Shown here: positions 20,353 through 29,756 of the stretch, in pieces | How positions within the stretch are numbered: position 1 is the first letter of the stretch | How the letters are laid out: every line of letters starts with the position of its first letter | DNA from: Pseudomonas sp. DY-1 | GTDB taxonomy: Bacteria; Pseudomonadota; Gammaproteobacteria; Pseudomonadales; Pseudomonadaceae | Length of the DNA stretch: 64,000 bases | Direction: 5' to 3' | NCBI RefSeq assembly: GCF_003626975.1 | Contig: NZ_CP032616.1 | Location: 1,860,001-1,924,000, forward strand | Translations under genes and position numbers: made by a program | Notes under the pieces: model-generated | Databases searched by the model: none | Seen by the model: the letters and a program-made list of their open reading frames with translations, nothing else | Told to the model about the DNA's origin: nothing

Positions 20353-20798
20353 CAGGGCTTCTTGGCCGCGTCGGCCTCGATGGTGGTCATGCGCAACTGG
20401 CTGAATCCCAGCTTGCCGGCGGCATCCATGGCGGTGACTACTGACTGGTGAGTAGTGCGCGCATCAGCGGTGATCACCAGCGGCAGGCTGTTGTCGCCTT
20501 CCGACTCGCGTCCCAGGGCAGCGATCAGGGTCGCCAGGTCGCTCTTCACCAGGTTCTGGCCGTTGAGCGAGTACTGGCCGTCCGCAGCGATGCTCAGCTC
20601 CAGCGTCTTGAGCTCGGTTTCCTCGGGAGGCGTGCCGCTTACGGCCTCGGGCAGTTCGATTTTCAGCTGATTGGGTTTGCTGAAGGTGGTGGTCACCACG
20701 AAGAACAGCAGCAGCACGAAGATCACGTCGATCAACGAAGTGAGGTTGAGGAACACCTCTTCGCGGGCGACATTGCCCGCCCTGCGGCGGAATTTCAC
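20352..20798 (-). CDS. exbD: ExbD/TolR family biopolymer transport protein
   Basis: This is a 148-residue inner-membrane protein of the proton-driven ExbBD/TolQR motor. The single N-terminal membrane helix contains the conserved proton-carrying Asp in [20 protein letters not shown]. The periplasmic domain follows with [21 protein letters not shown]. It overlaps exbB by 4 bases and lpxK by 1. No tonB is adjacent. Confidence 0.93.
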   Translation of the reverse strand: MKFRRRAGNVAREEVFLNLTSLIDVIFVLLLFFVVTTTFSKPNQLKIELPEAVSGTPPEETELKTLELSIAADGQYSLNGQNLVKSDLATLIAALGRESEGDNSLPLVITADARTTHQSVVTAMDAAGKLGFSQLRMTTIEADAAKKP

Positions 20799-21430
20799 GC
20801 TTTGGCTTCCTCTGCGAAATCCACTTCGCGATCGCCTTGGACCACTTCCACCAGCTTGATCGCTTCCTGCTCCATGGCCACTACCAGCTCGTCAACACGA
20901 CGCAGCAGGTAACGGTGGAAGAACACAGCCGGAATGGCGACGATCAGGCCTGCGGCAGTGGTCACCAGCGCCTTGGCGATACCGCCGGCCAGCACGGGCG
21001 CGTTGGCCATGCCGTTCTCCATGAAGCCGCCGAATATATCGATCATGCCGAAGACGGTACCCAGCAGGCCGAGTAGCGGCGCCATGGCAGCGATGGTGCC
21101 AAGGGCATTGAGGTAGCGCTCCAGCTCATGGATGACCCGACTGGCAGCTTCCTCGATGCACTCCTTCATGATTTCGCGGCCATGTTTGGAGTTGGCCAGG
21201 CCCGCAGCCAGCACCTCACCCAGCGGCGAAGAGGCGCGCAGCTCCTTGAGCTTCTGGCTGTTCAGCTGCTTGTCCTTGATCTGGCGCCAGACCTGGCCCA
21301 GCAGGTGCGGCGGAGACACGCGGCTGATGCGCAGGGTCCACAGGCGTTCGGCAACGATCGCGGTGGCGGCGATGGAACACAGAATGATCGGCAGCATCAT
21401 CCAGCCGCCGGCTTTGACCAACTCCCACAC
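20795..21430 (-). CDS. exbB: ExbB/TolQ/MotA family proton channel protein
   Basis: This is a three-helix channel partner of ExbD. It begins MWELVKAGGWMMLPIILCSI, and the MotA/TolQ/ExbB domain includes LNALGTIAAMAPLLGLLGTV and KALVTTAAGLIVAIPAVFFH. I place the start at GTG 21430 (211 residues), with AAGGGG 10 bases upstream. Another GTG at 21463 lacks a Shine-Dalgarno site and adds a non-family sequence. It is the first gene of the exbB-exbD-lpxK-kdsB-murB operon. Confidence 0.93.
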   Translation of the reverse strand: MWELVKAGGWMMLPIILCSIAATAIVAERLWTLRISRVSPPHLLGQVWRQIKDKQLNSQKLKELRASSPLGEVLAAGLANSKHGREIMKECIEEAASRVIHELERYLNALGTIAAMAPLLGLLGTVFGMIDIFGGFMENGMANAPVLAGGIAKALVTTAAGLIVAIPAVFFHRYLLRRVDELVVAMEQEAIKLVEVVQGDREVDFAEEAKA

Positions 21431-21502
21431 GGTAGGAAATCCCCTTCGGAAAAGTGGCGCCACTCTAGCATAGGGGCGGGCCTCCGCCGACCGTCGCCGT
21501 TC

Positions 21503-23734
21503 TCATTTTTCCCTCCAGAATACGGACTTTTCTCGCTCGCTCTCCGGCTCGACGCCAGCGCCCAGACGCAGCAGCAAATGACCCTGCTTCGCCGTGTCAT
21601 GGATCTCGGCGGGCAGCGCGCCGATTCGCGAAACGACCAACGGATGGGGATGGCCGTAGGGGTTCAGGTGGCCTCGGGAAATCAGCACTTTCTCAGGCGC
21701 CACGGCATGCAGGAACGCGCCACTGGAGGACGTTCGGCTGCCATGGTGGCCCGCCACCAGCCAGCGCGCCGCAAGTGGCTGGCCACTGGCGACCCAGGCG
21801 GCTTCACCGCGAGCGCCGAGATCGCCACTCAACAGGATGCGCTCACCAGCGGCCTCGACCGACAACACACATGAACCATCATTGCTATCGCCTGTCAGTG
21901 GCGACTGCCAGATTCGGAATCTCACGCCATCCCAAGTCCAGGCCAGATCAGCCGGACAGGCCTCGGCGCCCAGTTCGGATGGCAGCCGCTCCAGCTCACC
22001 AGTCAGCACCCGCGCCACCGCCAACCCCCGACTTACGGCCAGGGCGCCGCCGGAATGATCGGAATCCGCATGACTGAGCAGTAACAGATCCAGCCGAGAC
22101 AACCCCAGGCCGCGCAGGGTCGGAACTACCACACGCTCGCCGATATCGAAGTCGCCCCGGCGCGGACCGGCGTCGTAGAGCATCGCATGCTCGTGAGTGC
22201 GGACCAGCACCGAAAGGCCCTGCCCCACATCCAGCACCCGAACCTCGGCCTGACCACGTGCCGGGCGCTCCTGCGGCGGGAACAGCATGGGCAATAGCAG
22301 CGCCAGCCCCAGCGCACGCAGCGGCACGCCAGCCGGGGCAATCAGCAGCAGTACACCCAGCGTTCCGAGGATCCAACCCCAGAACGGAACTTGCGTAGGA
22401 ATCCAGGCGGGAACCTGCGTCGCCGTCCAGGCCAGTATCTGGAACAGCAACTCCAGGGCACCACCGGCCAACCAGAGCAATGCATCCCCCAGTAGGGGAA
22501 TGCCAAGTAGCAATGTGCCTAGCAACGCCAGCGGCAGCACCACCAGGCTGATCCAGGGCACCGCCAGCAGGTTCGCCAGAGGGCCACTGAGGCTGATGGG
22601 CAAGGCCAGGGCCAGCAGCAGAGGCGCCAACCCCACACCCATGACCCACTGAGCTCGCCACCAGGTCGCCCACCAGCGCCATGCCCCCAGCCGCCCGGCA
22701 AAGGCCAGCACCAGCAGGACCACAGCACCAAAGGAAAGCCAGAATCCCGGTTGCAGCACTACCAATGGTTCAGCCAGCAATACGGCACACAGCGCCACCA
22801 GCAAAGGCGTGAGGAATCCCAGGTGGCGAAAGCGCAAACGCCAGAGCAAGACGACGCCAAGCATCACGCAAGCTCGCTGCACCGGCACATCGAATCCTGC
22901 CAGCACGCCATATCCGAGCCCACCGGCGAGAGCCATGGCACAAGCCCAGGGTAGCCAGGGCAGCGACCGAGGCCAGAGTCCGTTTCGAGCGAGCACCACC
23001 ACCAGGCCGTAAAGGACACCCGCGAATAGCGTGATGTGCTGACCGGAAATCACCATCAGGTGCGTGGTCCCCGTGTCTTGTAACAGGCGCCAGTCCCGAT
23101 CCTGCAAGCCGGAGCCGTCGCCCAGCACCAAGGCGGCGAGCCCACCGGCCCGTCCCCAGGCATCCACCTGCAGCAAACGATGACGCAAGGAGTCCCGCCA
23201 GGCGACAGGGCCGCTTGCCGCTTCCAGTCGCTCCCCGGCCTTGACCGAGCCGGTTGCCCCTATGCGCCGTGCCAGCAGCCACGCCTCGTAGTCAAAGGTC
23301 GCGGGATTCACGAGACCACGCGGTCGTTTAAGGCGAACAGCCAGCCGCCAGCGTTCGCCGGCAAACACACGCGGGCCGCCATGCCAGGACAGCCGCAACC
23401 TGCCAGGCAATTGTGCCCGGGAGGAATGGAGCGCCGCCAGCTCGAAGCGCACCACCCCATCAGCCGTGCTGGGGAGGCCAACCACGGTTCCTTCCAACCA
23501 GCGCACCTGGCCGTCCAACCGCGATTCCAACCGGTCGTCCAACGCCCATTGGGCACTCATGCAAGCCCAACCGAGACCAAGCAGGAACAGCCCGCTGCGC
23601 CAGGCACGCGACGCCAGCAGCGCGAATCCGAGAATCAACTGGAGCAGGAGCCACCAGACAGGCGGCAAGACAGGCATCCAGCGCAATAAAAGAAGGCCTA
23701 CGGCAAGCGTGGCCAACCCCGAAACCATGGGCAT
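21503..23734 (-). CDS. comEC: DNA internalization competence protein ComEC/Rec2
   Basis: This is a polytopic inner-membrane channel for single-stranded DNA uptake in natural transformation. It is 743 residues, with an N-terminal DUF4131/OB-like region and then the Competence domain with many membrane segments, including HLMVISGQHITLFAGVLYGL. A C-terminal metallo-beta-lactamase-like domain has LLLSHADSDHSGGALAV and WLVAGHHGSRTSSSGAFL. It appears intact. An alternative ATG lies six bases downstream. It is co-directional with exbB, 73 bases away. Confidence 0.95.
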   Translation of the reverse strand: MPMVSGLATLAVGLLLLRWMPVLPPVWWLLLQLILGFALLASRAWRSGLFLLGLGWACMSAQWALDDRLESRLDGQVRWLEGTVVGLPSTADGVVRFELAALHSSRAQLPGRLRLSWHGGPRVFAGERWRLAVRLKRPRGLVNPATFDYEAWLLARRIGATGSVKAGERLEAASGPVAWRDSLRHRLLQVDAWGRAGGLAALVLGDGSGLQDRDWRLLQDTGTTHLMVISGQHITLFAGVLYGLVVVLARNGLWPRSLPWLPWACAMALAGGLGYGVLAGFDVPVQRACVMLGVVLLWRLRFRHLGFLTPLLVALCAVLLAEPLVVLQPGFWLSFGAVVLLVLAFAGRLGAWRWWATWWRAQWVMGVGLAPLLLALALPISLSGPLANLLAVPWISLVVLPLALLGTLLLGIPLLGDALLWLAGGALELLFQILAWTATQVPAWIPTQVPFWGWILGTLGVLLLIAPAGVPLRALGLALLLPMLFPPQERPARGQAEVRVLDVGQGLSVLVRTHEHAMLYDAGPRRGDFDIGERVVVPTLRGLGLSRLDLLLLSHADSDHSGGALAVSRGLAVARVLTGELERLPSELGAEACPADLAWTWDGVRFRIWQSPLTGDSNDGSCVLSVEAAGERILLSGDLGARGEAAWVASGQPLAARWLVAGHHGSRTSSSGAFLHAVAPEKVLISRGHLNPYGHPHPLVVSRIGALPAEIHDTAKQGHLLLRLGAGVEPESEREKSVFWREK

Positions 23735-23901
23735 CCGACTTCCCTTCCCTGGGACGGAGACTGCGGCGACGTCCCCTACAGCCCTGCACGTCGCGATCCA
23801 GGCGGCGCAGTTCCGTTTAAACTTGCCGACACAAACTGACCCGGCGATGTCATTTCCGGGTGTGCATAATACCCGGCGCTTTCGTCGGCCAGAGACCGCC
23901 C

Positions 23902-24429
23902 ATGCCGCGTCGTATATTCAAACGCTACATGCCGAACCCGGACACCATCAGGGAACACAAGTCCCTGCGTTTTCTCGGCACCCTGATTCACGACCCGAAC
24001 CTCTGGCACCTCAATCGCCATTCGGTCGCCCGCGCCATGGCCATGGGCCTGTTCGCCGCGTTCATCCCCATTCCCATGCAGATGCTGCTGGCAGCCGGCC
24101 TGGCCATCATGGTCCGTGCGAACCTGCCGATCTCGGTGGGTCTCGTGTGGTTGACCAATCCCATCACAATGCCGCCGGTTTTCTACTGCACCTACAAGAT
24201 GGGGGCGTGGATCATGCAGATCTCTCCGCGCGCCCTACCCGAGGAACTGACCTGGGAATGGATCACGCAGGAGCTTTCCTCGGTCTGGCAACCATTCCTC
24301 CTAGGATCGGTGGTCTGCGGCATCCTGATCGGCGCACTGGCCTACATGCTGACCATGCTTTATTGGCGCTGGTGGGTCGGGCACAGTTGGCGCAAACGCC
24401 AGAAGGCCCGGCGCGAAAACAGCCGCTAA
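23902..24429 (+). CDS. DUF2062 membrane protein
   Basis: This is a 175-residue protein of the DUF2062 family. It has a basic N-terminus (MPRRIFKRYMPNPDTIREHK), then RHSVARAMAMGLFAAFIPIP, which is the diagnostic segment. WLTNPITMPPVFYCTYKMGA follows, and then a final membrane helix and a basic tail. The function is unknown. The ATG at 23902 is family-like, and an in-frame ATG at 23860 adds unrelated residues. It is divergent from comEC and followed at once by a hairpin terminator. Confidence 0.9.
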   Translation: MPRRIFKRYMPNPDTIREHKSLRFLGTLIHDPNLWHLNRHSVARAMAMGLFAAFIPIPMQMLLAAGLAIMVRANLPISVGLVWLTNPITMPPVFYCTYKMGAWIMQISPRALPEELTWEWITQELSSVWQPFLLGSVVCGILIGALAYMLTMLYWRWWVGHSWRKRQKARRENSR

Positions 24430-24433
24430 AACG

Positions 24434-24460
24434 AAAACGCCGCATTGAATGCGGCGTTTT
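24434..24460 (+). terminator. Bidirectional Rho-independent terminator (DUF2062 gene / lolE)
   Basis: AAAACGCCGCATT and AATGCGGCGTTTT form a 13-bp perfect inverted repeat starting 4 bases after the DUF2062 stop. It lies 20 bases before the end of convergent lolE and works for both strands. Confidence 0.92.
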
Positions 24461-24479
24461 CTATTGCGGGGAGCGCCCC

Positions 24480-25724
24480 CTACTCGTAGCGCAAGGCCTC
24501 GGCTGGCTGGGTCTGGGCGGCACGCCAGGCGGGATAGAGGGTGGCCAGGAAGCTCAGGATCAGGGCCGCGCCACAGATCAGCAGAACATCCCCCAATTGC
24601 AGCTCAGACGGCAGGTAACTGACGAAGTAGACGTCTGAACTGAATATCTGCCGGCCACTGGCGCGCTCCAGCGCAGCGATCCACTGGCTGACGTTGAGCG
24701 CCGTAATGATGCCCAACACGGTGCCGATCAGCGTGCCGATGAAGCCGATCACGCTGCCCTGAACCATGAACACCGCCATGATCTGGCGCGGCGTCGCTCC
24801 CAGCGTGCGAAGGATGGCGATATCCGCACGCTTGTCGGCGACCACCATGATCAAGGTGGCGATGATGTTGAACGCAGCCACGGCCACAATCAGCAAAAGG
24901 AGCAGGCCGATCATGGTCTTCTCCATCTTCATGGCGCTGAACAGACTGCCCTGCGTATGGGTCCAGTCATCGGCGCGATAACCCTGCCCCAGCTCGGCGG
25001 CAATCTGTTTCGACACTTCAGGTGCGAGGAACAGGTCCTTCAGGGCAAGGCGCACACTTTGCACCTGCCCTTCCGGCAGACGCTGGATGGTGGAGGCATC
25101 GGCGATGTTGATCAGCGCCAGGGAGCTGTCCAGCTCGGCACCGACCTTGAATACACCCACCACATTGAGGCGCTGCATCCGCGGCGTAATACCGCCTGGT
25201 GCATTGCTGACTTCAGGGACGATCAGGGTCAGCTTGTCGCCGACATTGAGGCGGAAACGCCGCGCAGTAATTTCGCCGACCACGATGCCGGACTCGCCCG
25301 GCTTCAGGGCATCGAGATTCCCTTGCACCATGTGCTTGCCGATGATGGAAACCTTGGTCTCTTCCTGCGGGTCAACACCATTGATCTGCACCGGCTGCAT
25401 CATTCCCTTGTAGGAAAGCATGCCCTCCAGCTCAGCGAAGGGCACCGCGCCCACGACCTCCGGGTGCTTCATTGCGGCGTCGGACACGCGGCGCCAGTCG
25501 GCCAGGGGCTGATCGGCACTCAGGGTAGCGTGTGACACCATGCCGAGGATGCGCGAGCGCATTTCCTTCTGGAATCCGTTCATCACCGAGAGCACTACGA
25601 TCATGGCCAGCACGCCCAGTGCCAGACCGATCATCGACGTGAGCGAGATGAAGGAAATGAAGTGGTTACGGCGCTTGGCGCGCGTATAGCGCGTGCCGAT
25701 AAAGATCGGGAGAGGTCTGAACAT
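24480..25724 (-). CDS. lolE: Lipoprotein-releasing ABC transporter permease LolC/LolE family (second copy)
   Basis: This permease of the LolCDE complex extracts outer-membrane lipoproteins from the inner membrane and hands them to LolA. It is 414 residues: [20 protein letters not shown], a first membrane helix ([19 protein letters not shown]), a large periplasmic MacB-like domain, and three C-terminal helices ([20 protein letters not shown] onwards, [19 protein letters not shown]). The ATG at 25724 begins one base after the lolD stop. It is a close paralogue of the gene at 26402, and the lolE name is by position. Confidence 0.93.
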   Translation of the reverse strand: MFRPLPIFIGTRYTRAKRRNHFISFISLTSMIGLALGVLAMIVVLSVMNGFQKEMRSRILGMVSHATLSADQPLADWRRVSDAAMKHPEVVGAVPFAELEGMLSYKGMMQPVQINGVDPQEETKVSIIGKHMVQGNLDALKPGESGIVVGEITARRFRLNVGDKLTLIVPEVSNAPGGITPRMQRLNVVGVFKVGAELDSSLALINIADASTIQRLPEGQVQSVRLALKDLFLAPEVSKQIAAELGQGYRADDWTHTQGSLFSAMKMEKTMIGLLLLLIVAVAAFNIIATLIMVVADKRADIAILRTLGATPRQIMAVFMVQGSVIGFIGTLIGTVLGIITALNVSQWIAALERASGRQIFSSDVYFVSYLPSELQLGDVLLICGAALILSFLATLYPAWRAAQTQPAEALRYE

Positions 25725-25725
25725 C

Positions 25726-26409
25726 TCAGGCAGCCACCAGTCGGCCTTCTTCAAGGCGCAGCACCCGATCCATCTGGCGGGCAAGCTGCAGGTCGTGGGT
25801 CACCACCAGGAAGGCGGTCTGCGAGGAGCGGCTCAGTTCCAGCATCAGCTCCTGGATGCCATGCGCAGTGTGCTGGTCGAGGTTGCCGGTGGGCTCGTCG
25901 AGCAGCACCAGACCTGGGTTGTTGACCAGGGCGCGGGCAATGGCCACCCGCTGGCGCTCACCACCGGAAAGCTCGGCCGGCTTGTGCGACAGGCGATGGC
26001 CCAGTCCAACGCGCTCCAGCAGCGCGGTGGCACGCTGGCGCGCCTCGGCGATTGCAGTACGACCGATCAGCAACGGCATGCAGACGTTCTCCAGCGCAGT
26101 GAACTCTGGCAGCAGATGGTGGAACTGGTAGACGAACCCCAGAGCGCGATTGCGCAGCAGGCCGCGGGCAGTTTCACTGAGCGCGGACAATTCCTCGCCG
26201 GCCAACCAGACGCTGCCCTTGCTCGGGGTATCCAGTCCACCCAGCATGTTCAGCAGCGTGCTCTTGCCGGAGCCGGAGCTACCCACGATGGCCACCCGCT
26301 CTCCCGGATGCAGTTCCAGCTGGACGCCAGACAGCACCTCGACGGACTGCGGGCCCTCGTCGTAGCTCTTGCCCAGGTTGCGGCAACTCAGGACAGCCTT
26401 GTTACTCAT
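25726..26409 (-). CDS. lolD: Lipoprotein-releasing ABC transporter ATP-binding protein
   Basis: This ATPase powers LolCDE. It is 227 residues, with Walker [19 protein letters not shown], the Q-loop in [12 protein letters not shown], signature [15 protein letters not shown], Walker [13 protein letters not shown] and H-switch VVTHD. The Lol-specific motif region [20 protein letters not shown] is present. The start at 26409 overlaps the lolC end by 8 bases, and a longer upstream frame lies inside lolC. Confidence 0.97.
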   Translation of the reverse strand: MSNKAVLSCRNLGKSYDEGPQSVEVLSGVQLELHPGERVAIVGSSGSGKSTLLNMLGGLDTPSKGSVWLAGEELSALSETARGLLRNRALGFVYQFHHLLPEFTALENVCMPLLIGRTAIAEARQRATALLERVGLGHRLSHKPAELSGGERQRVAIARALVNNPGLVLLDEPTGNLDQHTAHGIQELMLELSRSSQTAFLVVTHDLQLARQMDRVLRLEEGRLVAA

Positions 26410-27652
26410 AGCGCAAAGCCTCTGCTGGCTGGGTGCGCGCGGCACGCCAGGCGGGATAAAGGGTGGCGAGGAAACTCAGGACCAGCGCAGCCGAGCAGAC
26501 CAGCACCACGTCCTCGGCCATCAGTTGGGATGGCAGATAATCGATGAAATAGACATCGGCACTGAGGAACTTGTGTCCCAGCAGGCGCTCCAGCAGGCCG
26601 ATGGCATCGCTCACGTTCAATGCCGCGAGAATGCCCAGCACGCCGCCAATAAGCGTGCCGACAACACCGATCACGGTGCCCTGGACCATGAAGATGCCCA
26701 TGATCTGCCTGGGTGTGGCACCCAATGTCCGGAGAATGGCAATGTCACCGCGCTTGTCAGTCACCACCATCACCAGGGTTGAAATGATATTGAAGGCAGC
26801 GACAGCCACAATCAGCAGCAACAGCAGGCCGATCATGGCCTTTTCCATCTTGATCGCCTGGTAGAGGTTGCCGTGCGTACGGGTCCAGTCACGGGCATAG
26901 AAATCTTCGCCCTTCAATTCGCCCGCGATCTGCCACGCCACTTGCGGCGCCTGGAACAGGTCATCGAGTTTCAGGCGCAGCCCCTGAACCTGGTCCGGCT
27001 GCCAACGCTTGAGGCGGGCGACATCGGACAGGTTGGCAATGGCCAGGAAGCCATCCAGCTCACCCGCGCCAACGTGGAAGATGCCGACCACGGTGAAGCG
27101 CTTCATCCGCGGGAAGACCCCCGCCGGGGTCACGGCAACTTCCGGGAGCACGAAAGTGACCTTGTCGCCCATACCGACGCCAAGCTTGCTGGCCGCACGA
27201 TCGCCAATGACGATGCCGAACTCGCCCGGTTTCAGGGCACCGAGGCTGCCCTCCCGGAAGAAGTTGCCGATGATGGAAACCTTGGGTTCTTCCTGCGGGT
27301 CCACGGCGTTGACCAGCACCTTCTGTACCTTGCCGTCGGCAGTCAGCAGGCCCTGGACCTGGGTGTAAGGCGCAACGGCCTTCACTTCGGAATGCCGGGC
27401 CACGCCTTCTGCCAGCTTGCGCCAATCATTGATCGGCACCGCGGACTCCACGGTGGCGTGGGGCACCATGCCCAGCACACGGGTTCGCATTTCATAGTCG
27501 AAGCCGTTCATGACCGACAGCACCAGGATCATTACCAGCACACCGAGTGCCAGGCCGATCATGGAGGTCAGGGAAATGAAGGAGACGAAGTAGTTGCGGC
27601 GCTTGGCGCGCGTGTAGCGTGCGCCTATGTACAGGGACAGCGGTCTGAACAT
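26402..27652 (-). CDS. lolC: Lipoprotein-releasing ABC transporter permease LolC/LolE family (first copy)
   Basis: This is a 416-residue permease, strongly similar to the product of 24480-25724 (shared [28 protein letters not shown] and [18 protein letters not shown] segments). Together with lolD it encodes a LolCDE complex with two different permeases. I use ATG 27652 ([20 protein letters not shown]). The open frame extends another 56 codons upstream but into non-family sequence. It is divergent from the PilZ gene across a 166-base promoter region. Confidence 0.93.
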   Translation of the reverse strand: MFRPLSLYIGARYTRAKRRNYFVSFISLTSMIGLALGVLVMILVLSVMNGFDYEMRTRVLGMVPHATVESAVPINDWRKLAEGVARHSEVKAVAPYTQVQGLLTADGKVQKVLVNAVDPQEEPKVSIIGNFFREGSLGALKPGEFGIVIGDRAASKLGVGMGDKVTFVLPEVAVTPAGVFPRMKRFTVVGIFHVGAGELDGFLAIANLSDVARLKRWQPDQVQGLRLKLDDLFQAPQVAWQIAGELKGEDFYARDWTRTHGNLYQAIKMEKAMIGLLLLLIVAVAAFNIISTLVMVVTDKRGDIAILRTLGATPRQIMGIFMVQGTVIGVVGTLIGGVLGILAALNVSDAIGLLERLLGHKFLSADVYFIDYLPSQLMAEDVVLVCSAALVLSFLATLYPAWRAARTQPAEALRYE

Positions 27653-27818
27653 GGAAGTGGAGTTCGCTGGCGAAAGAAGGGACGTCCTTGTGGCGGGGCT
27701 TGGCGAGCAGCGTTTACACTCAAATTCTGTTCGTGGTCTGTCGCGGCGCTCCGGGCGACGCAAACGGACTTGCAAAACGGAACAGCTCTTCGACCACCAC
27801 CGCTGCCATGGGTTCGCC

Positions 27819-28403
27819 ATGTCGACACGAGACGCGGATGACCGCCGCGAATACTACCGCATCGAAGATTCGATCGCACTGGAATTTCGCCCGCTGAAAC
27901 AGGGCGAAACAGCTGATGAAAGCGGCGCGGACAGCGGCTCTCAACTGTTCGGACTGCTTAGCGAATTGCATCTGATGGACTTCGAATCGCAGCACTTGCT
28001 GCGGCATATCCATGAGCGCGATCGAACCCTGGCGAATTACCTCAAGGTCATCAACAAGCGAATTGACCTGCTTGGCCAGGCCCTTGCGCAGAGCCTGTTG
28101 CGCGACATCGGCCCAGCACGCCAGGTGACCCTGTCAGAAGGCGGCCTTGGCTTCACCAGCGACCAGCCCATCGAAACCGGCACCCACCTGGCGATCAAGA
28201 TGGTGCTGATGCCCCAGGCCCTTGGCCTCTTGCTGAATGCCACGGTCATCCACAACCAGCCCCGCGATGACGGCCAGTTCGATATCGGCACCGAGTTCGA
28301 TGACCTTACCGACGCCCAGCGCCAGCTGCTGGCGCGCCACATACTTCAGAAACAGGCCCAGCAGCGACGCCAGGCCCGCGAACGTTCCTCTCCTTCCACC
28401 TGA
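27819..28403 (+). CDS. PilZ domain protein (putative cyclic-di-GMP receptor)
   Basis: This is a 194-residue protein with PilZ signatures. The c-di-GMP-binding arginine box DRREYYRIEDSIALEF is near residue 6. The second motif is VTLSEGGLGFTSDQPIETGT, in the place of the usual (D/N)xSxxG. VIHNQ and FDIGTEFDDLTDAQRQLLARHI close the barrel. A helical insert of about 70 residues (LLSELHLMDFESQHLLRHIH) separates the two motifs. The target is unknown. It is followed closely by two plus-strand genes. Confidence 0.88.
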   Translation: MSTRDADDRREYYRIEDSIALEFRPLKQGETADESGADSGSQLFGLLSELHLMDFESQHLLRHIHERDRTLANYLKVINKRIDLLGQALAQSLLRDIGPARQVTLSEGGLGFTSDQPIETGTHLAIKMVLMPQALGLLLNATVIHNQPRDDGQFDIGTEFDDLTDAQRQLLARHILQKQAQQRRQARERSSPST

Positions 28404-28412
28404 GACCCGCGC

Positions 28413-28703
28413 ATGAAGCGTACCGGACTGCTGCTGACCTGCCTCCTCCTCGCACTGCCCGTTAGCGCGGAAACCATCGAGATTCCTGTCGGAGAGCAAG
28501 GCGACCTGGGCCTCTCGCTGCCTGTGCGCGGTGAGAGCCAGGGCGCGGTACTGGAGAGCTTCGGCCTTCCTGACGAAGAACACCCCGCAGTAGGCAAGCC
28601 ACCGATCAGTCGCTGGGACTACCGCGAATTCTCGGTTTATTTCGAAAGCGGACGAGTCATCGACAGCGTTCGACACCATCAACCCAGAGCACCAAGGGAA
28701 TAA
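28413..28703 (+). CDS. Small secreted hypothetical protein
   Basis: This is a 96-residue protein with a clear signal peptide (MKRTGLLLTCLLLALPVSA, cut probably after VSA). It is followed by a short globular part ending SRWDYREFSVYFESGRVID. The last strand-like segment resembles SmpA/BamE-type small periplasmic proteins, but I cannot assign a family. It lies 9 bases after the PilZ gene and 2 before the phosphodiesterase gene, so the three are probably co-transcribed. Confidence 0.8.
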   Translation: MKRTGLLLTCLLLALPVSAETIEIPVGEQGDLGLSLPVRGESQGAVLESFGLPDEEHPAVGKPPISRWDYREFSVYFESGRVIDSVRHHQPRAPRE

Positions 28704-28705
28704 AC

Positions 28706-29428
28706 GTGACCCTGATCTACGGCCATCGAGGCGCAAAGGGCGAATGCCCGGAAAACACCCTGGCCAGCTTCAAGCAATGCCTGTCACACGGCGTGAAGCG
28801 TTGCGAGCTGGACCTGCACCTGTCCCGAGACGGCGAGCTGATGGTGATCCACGACCCCAGCCTGAAGCGCACCACCGGCCGTCGGGGCAAAGTGGCGGAG
28901 CATGACGCCGAAGAGCTGGAAGGTTATGACGCCCGCCTGGGCGGACCAGGCTGGCACCAGCCCTGCCCCATCCCGCGCCTGGCGAGCCTGTTCGAGCACT
29001 GTGATTTCGATCATTGGCAACTGGAAGTGAAGAGCGCTTCGCGGGTTCGCGCCGCGCGGACCGTGCTGGCAATCCAGGAGCTGGCTGAGCGTCACGGACT
29101 GGTGGACAAGGTGACGGTCACTTCCAGCTCCCGCGAGGTTCTGCGCGCCCTCAACCGACTGACGCCAAAGCTGTCTCGCGGGCTCGTGGCGGAGTACGCC
29201 TGGCTCGACCCGCTGAAGGTGGCCAAGCACCACGGCTGCAACCTGCTGGCCCTGAACTGGACGCTTTGTACCCCGGAGCGTCTGCTGAAAGCCCAGAAGG
29301 AAGGTCTGCACGTTTCGGTCTGGACCGTGAACGAACCAGCGCTGATGCGCCGCCTCGCCGACTTCGGCGTGGACAGCATCATCACCGACTTCCCAGGCCT
29401 GGCAAGCACCTCCATTGGGATACGCTGA
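28706..29428 (+). CDS. Glycerophosphodiester phosphodiesterase
   Basis: This cytoplasmic, UgpQ-like enzyme of 240 residues cleaves glycerophosphodiesters to glycerol-3-phosphate and an alcohol. The catalytic signature is complete: YGHRGAKGECPENT, then ELDLHLSRDGELMVIHDPSL (Glu, Asp, His), WQLEVKS, and a C-terminal VSVWTVNEPALMRRL. It starts at GTG with AAGGGAA upstream. There is no signal peptide, unlike secreted GlpQ. Confidence 0.94.
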   Translation: MTLIYGHRGAKGECPENTLASFKQCLSHGVKRCELDLHLSRDGELMVIHDPSLKRTTGRRGKVAEHDAEELEGYDARLGGPGWHQPCPIPRLASLFEHCDFDHWQLEVKSASRVRAARTVLAIQELAERHGLVDKVTVTSSSREVLRALNRLTPKLSRGLVAEYAWLDPLKVAKHHGCNLLALNWTLCTPERLLKAQKEGLHVSVWTVNEPALMRRLADFGVDSIITDFPGLASTSIGIR

Positions 29429-29548
29429 AGCCGCCCGGCTGCAGCGAGTTCATTCGCGATTGAAATGACTATGCCGACAAGTTTGTCGGGTACGCCGCGC
29501 GCACCAGCGGCACCTGGACCACGACTGTCGCTCCACTGAGGCCGAACC

Positions 29549-29565
29549 GGTGCGCATGGCGCACC
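29549..29565. repeat. Short palindrome of a type scattered in Pseudomonas intergenic DNA
   Basis: GGTGCGC, ATG, GCGCACC forms a 7-bp perfect inverted repeat, followed by CTACAGC, in the gene-free stretch 29429-29756. Similar GTGCGC/GCGCAC palindromes followed by a CTAC box recur between genes in Pseudomonas, which I recall rather than derive from this window. Apart from this and the terminator at 29621, I see nothing in the stretch. Confidence 0.35.
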
Positions 29566-29620
29566 CTACAGCAGGCGTGCTACGGTTGAATGGTTCTTCA
29601 AGCTCAGGCAGTCCCCCATG

Positions 29621-29650
29621 AAAAAACCGGCCATAAAGGCCGGTTTTTTC
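29621..29650 (+). terminator. Rho-independent terminator upstream of the sthA 3' end
   Basis: AAAAAACCGGCC, ATAAA, GGCCGGTTTTTT is a strong stem with T-runs on both strands. It lies 193 bases after the phosphodiesterase gene and 107 bases before the end of convergent sthA. Confidence 0.9.
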
Positions 29651-29756
29651 GTTTAGGCGTCACCTGATCAGAAGCTCTCCCGGTTCGGCCAGCGCCATAG
29701 GTGCGTATCGCCGAGAGGGTCCTCCCCGGCCGGCTCAGGCGCCCGGCCGGTGCCGC

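Noticed and set aside
24480..27652. lolC and lolE similarity as a recent duplication
   Set aside because: They share motifs but differ throughout, and the lolC-lolD-lolE arrangement with two distinct permeases is an old, normal layout.
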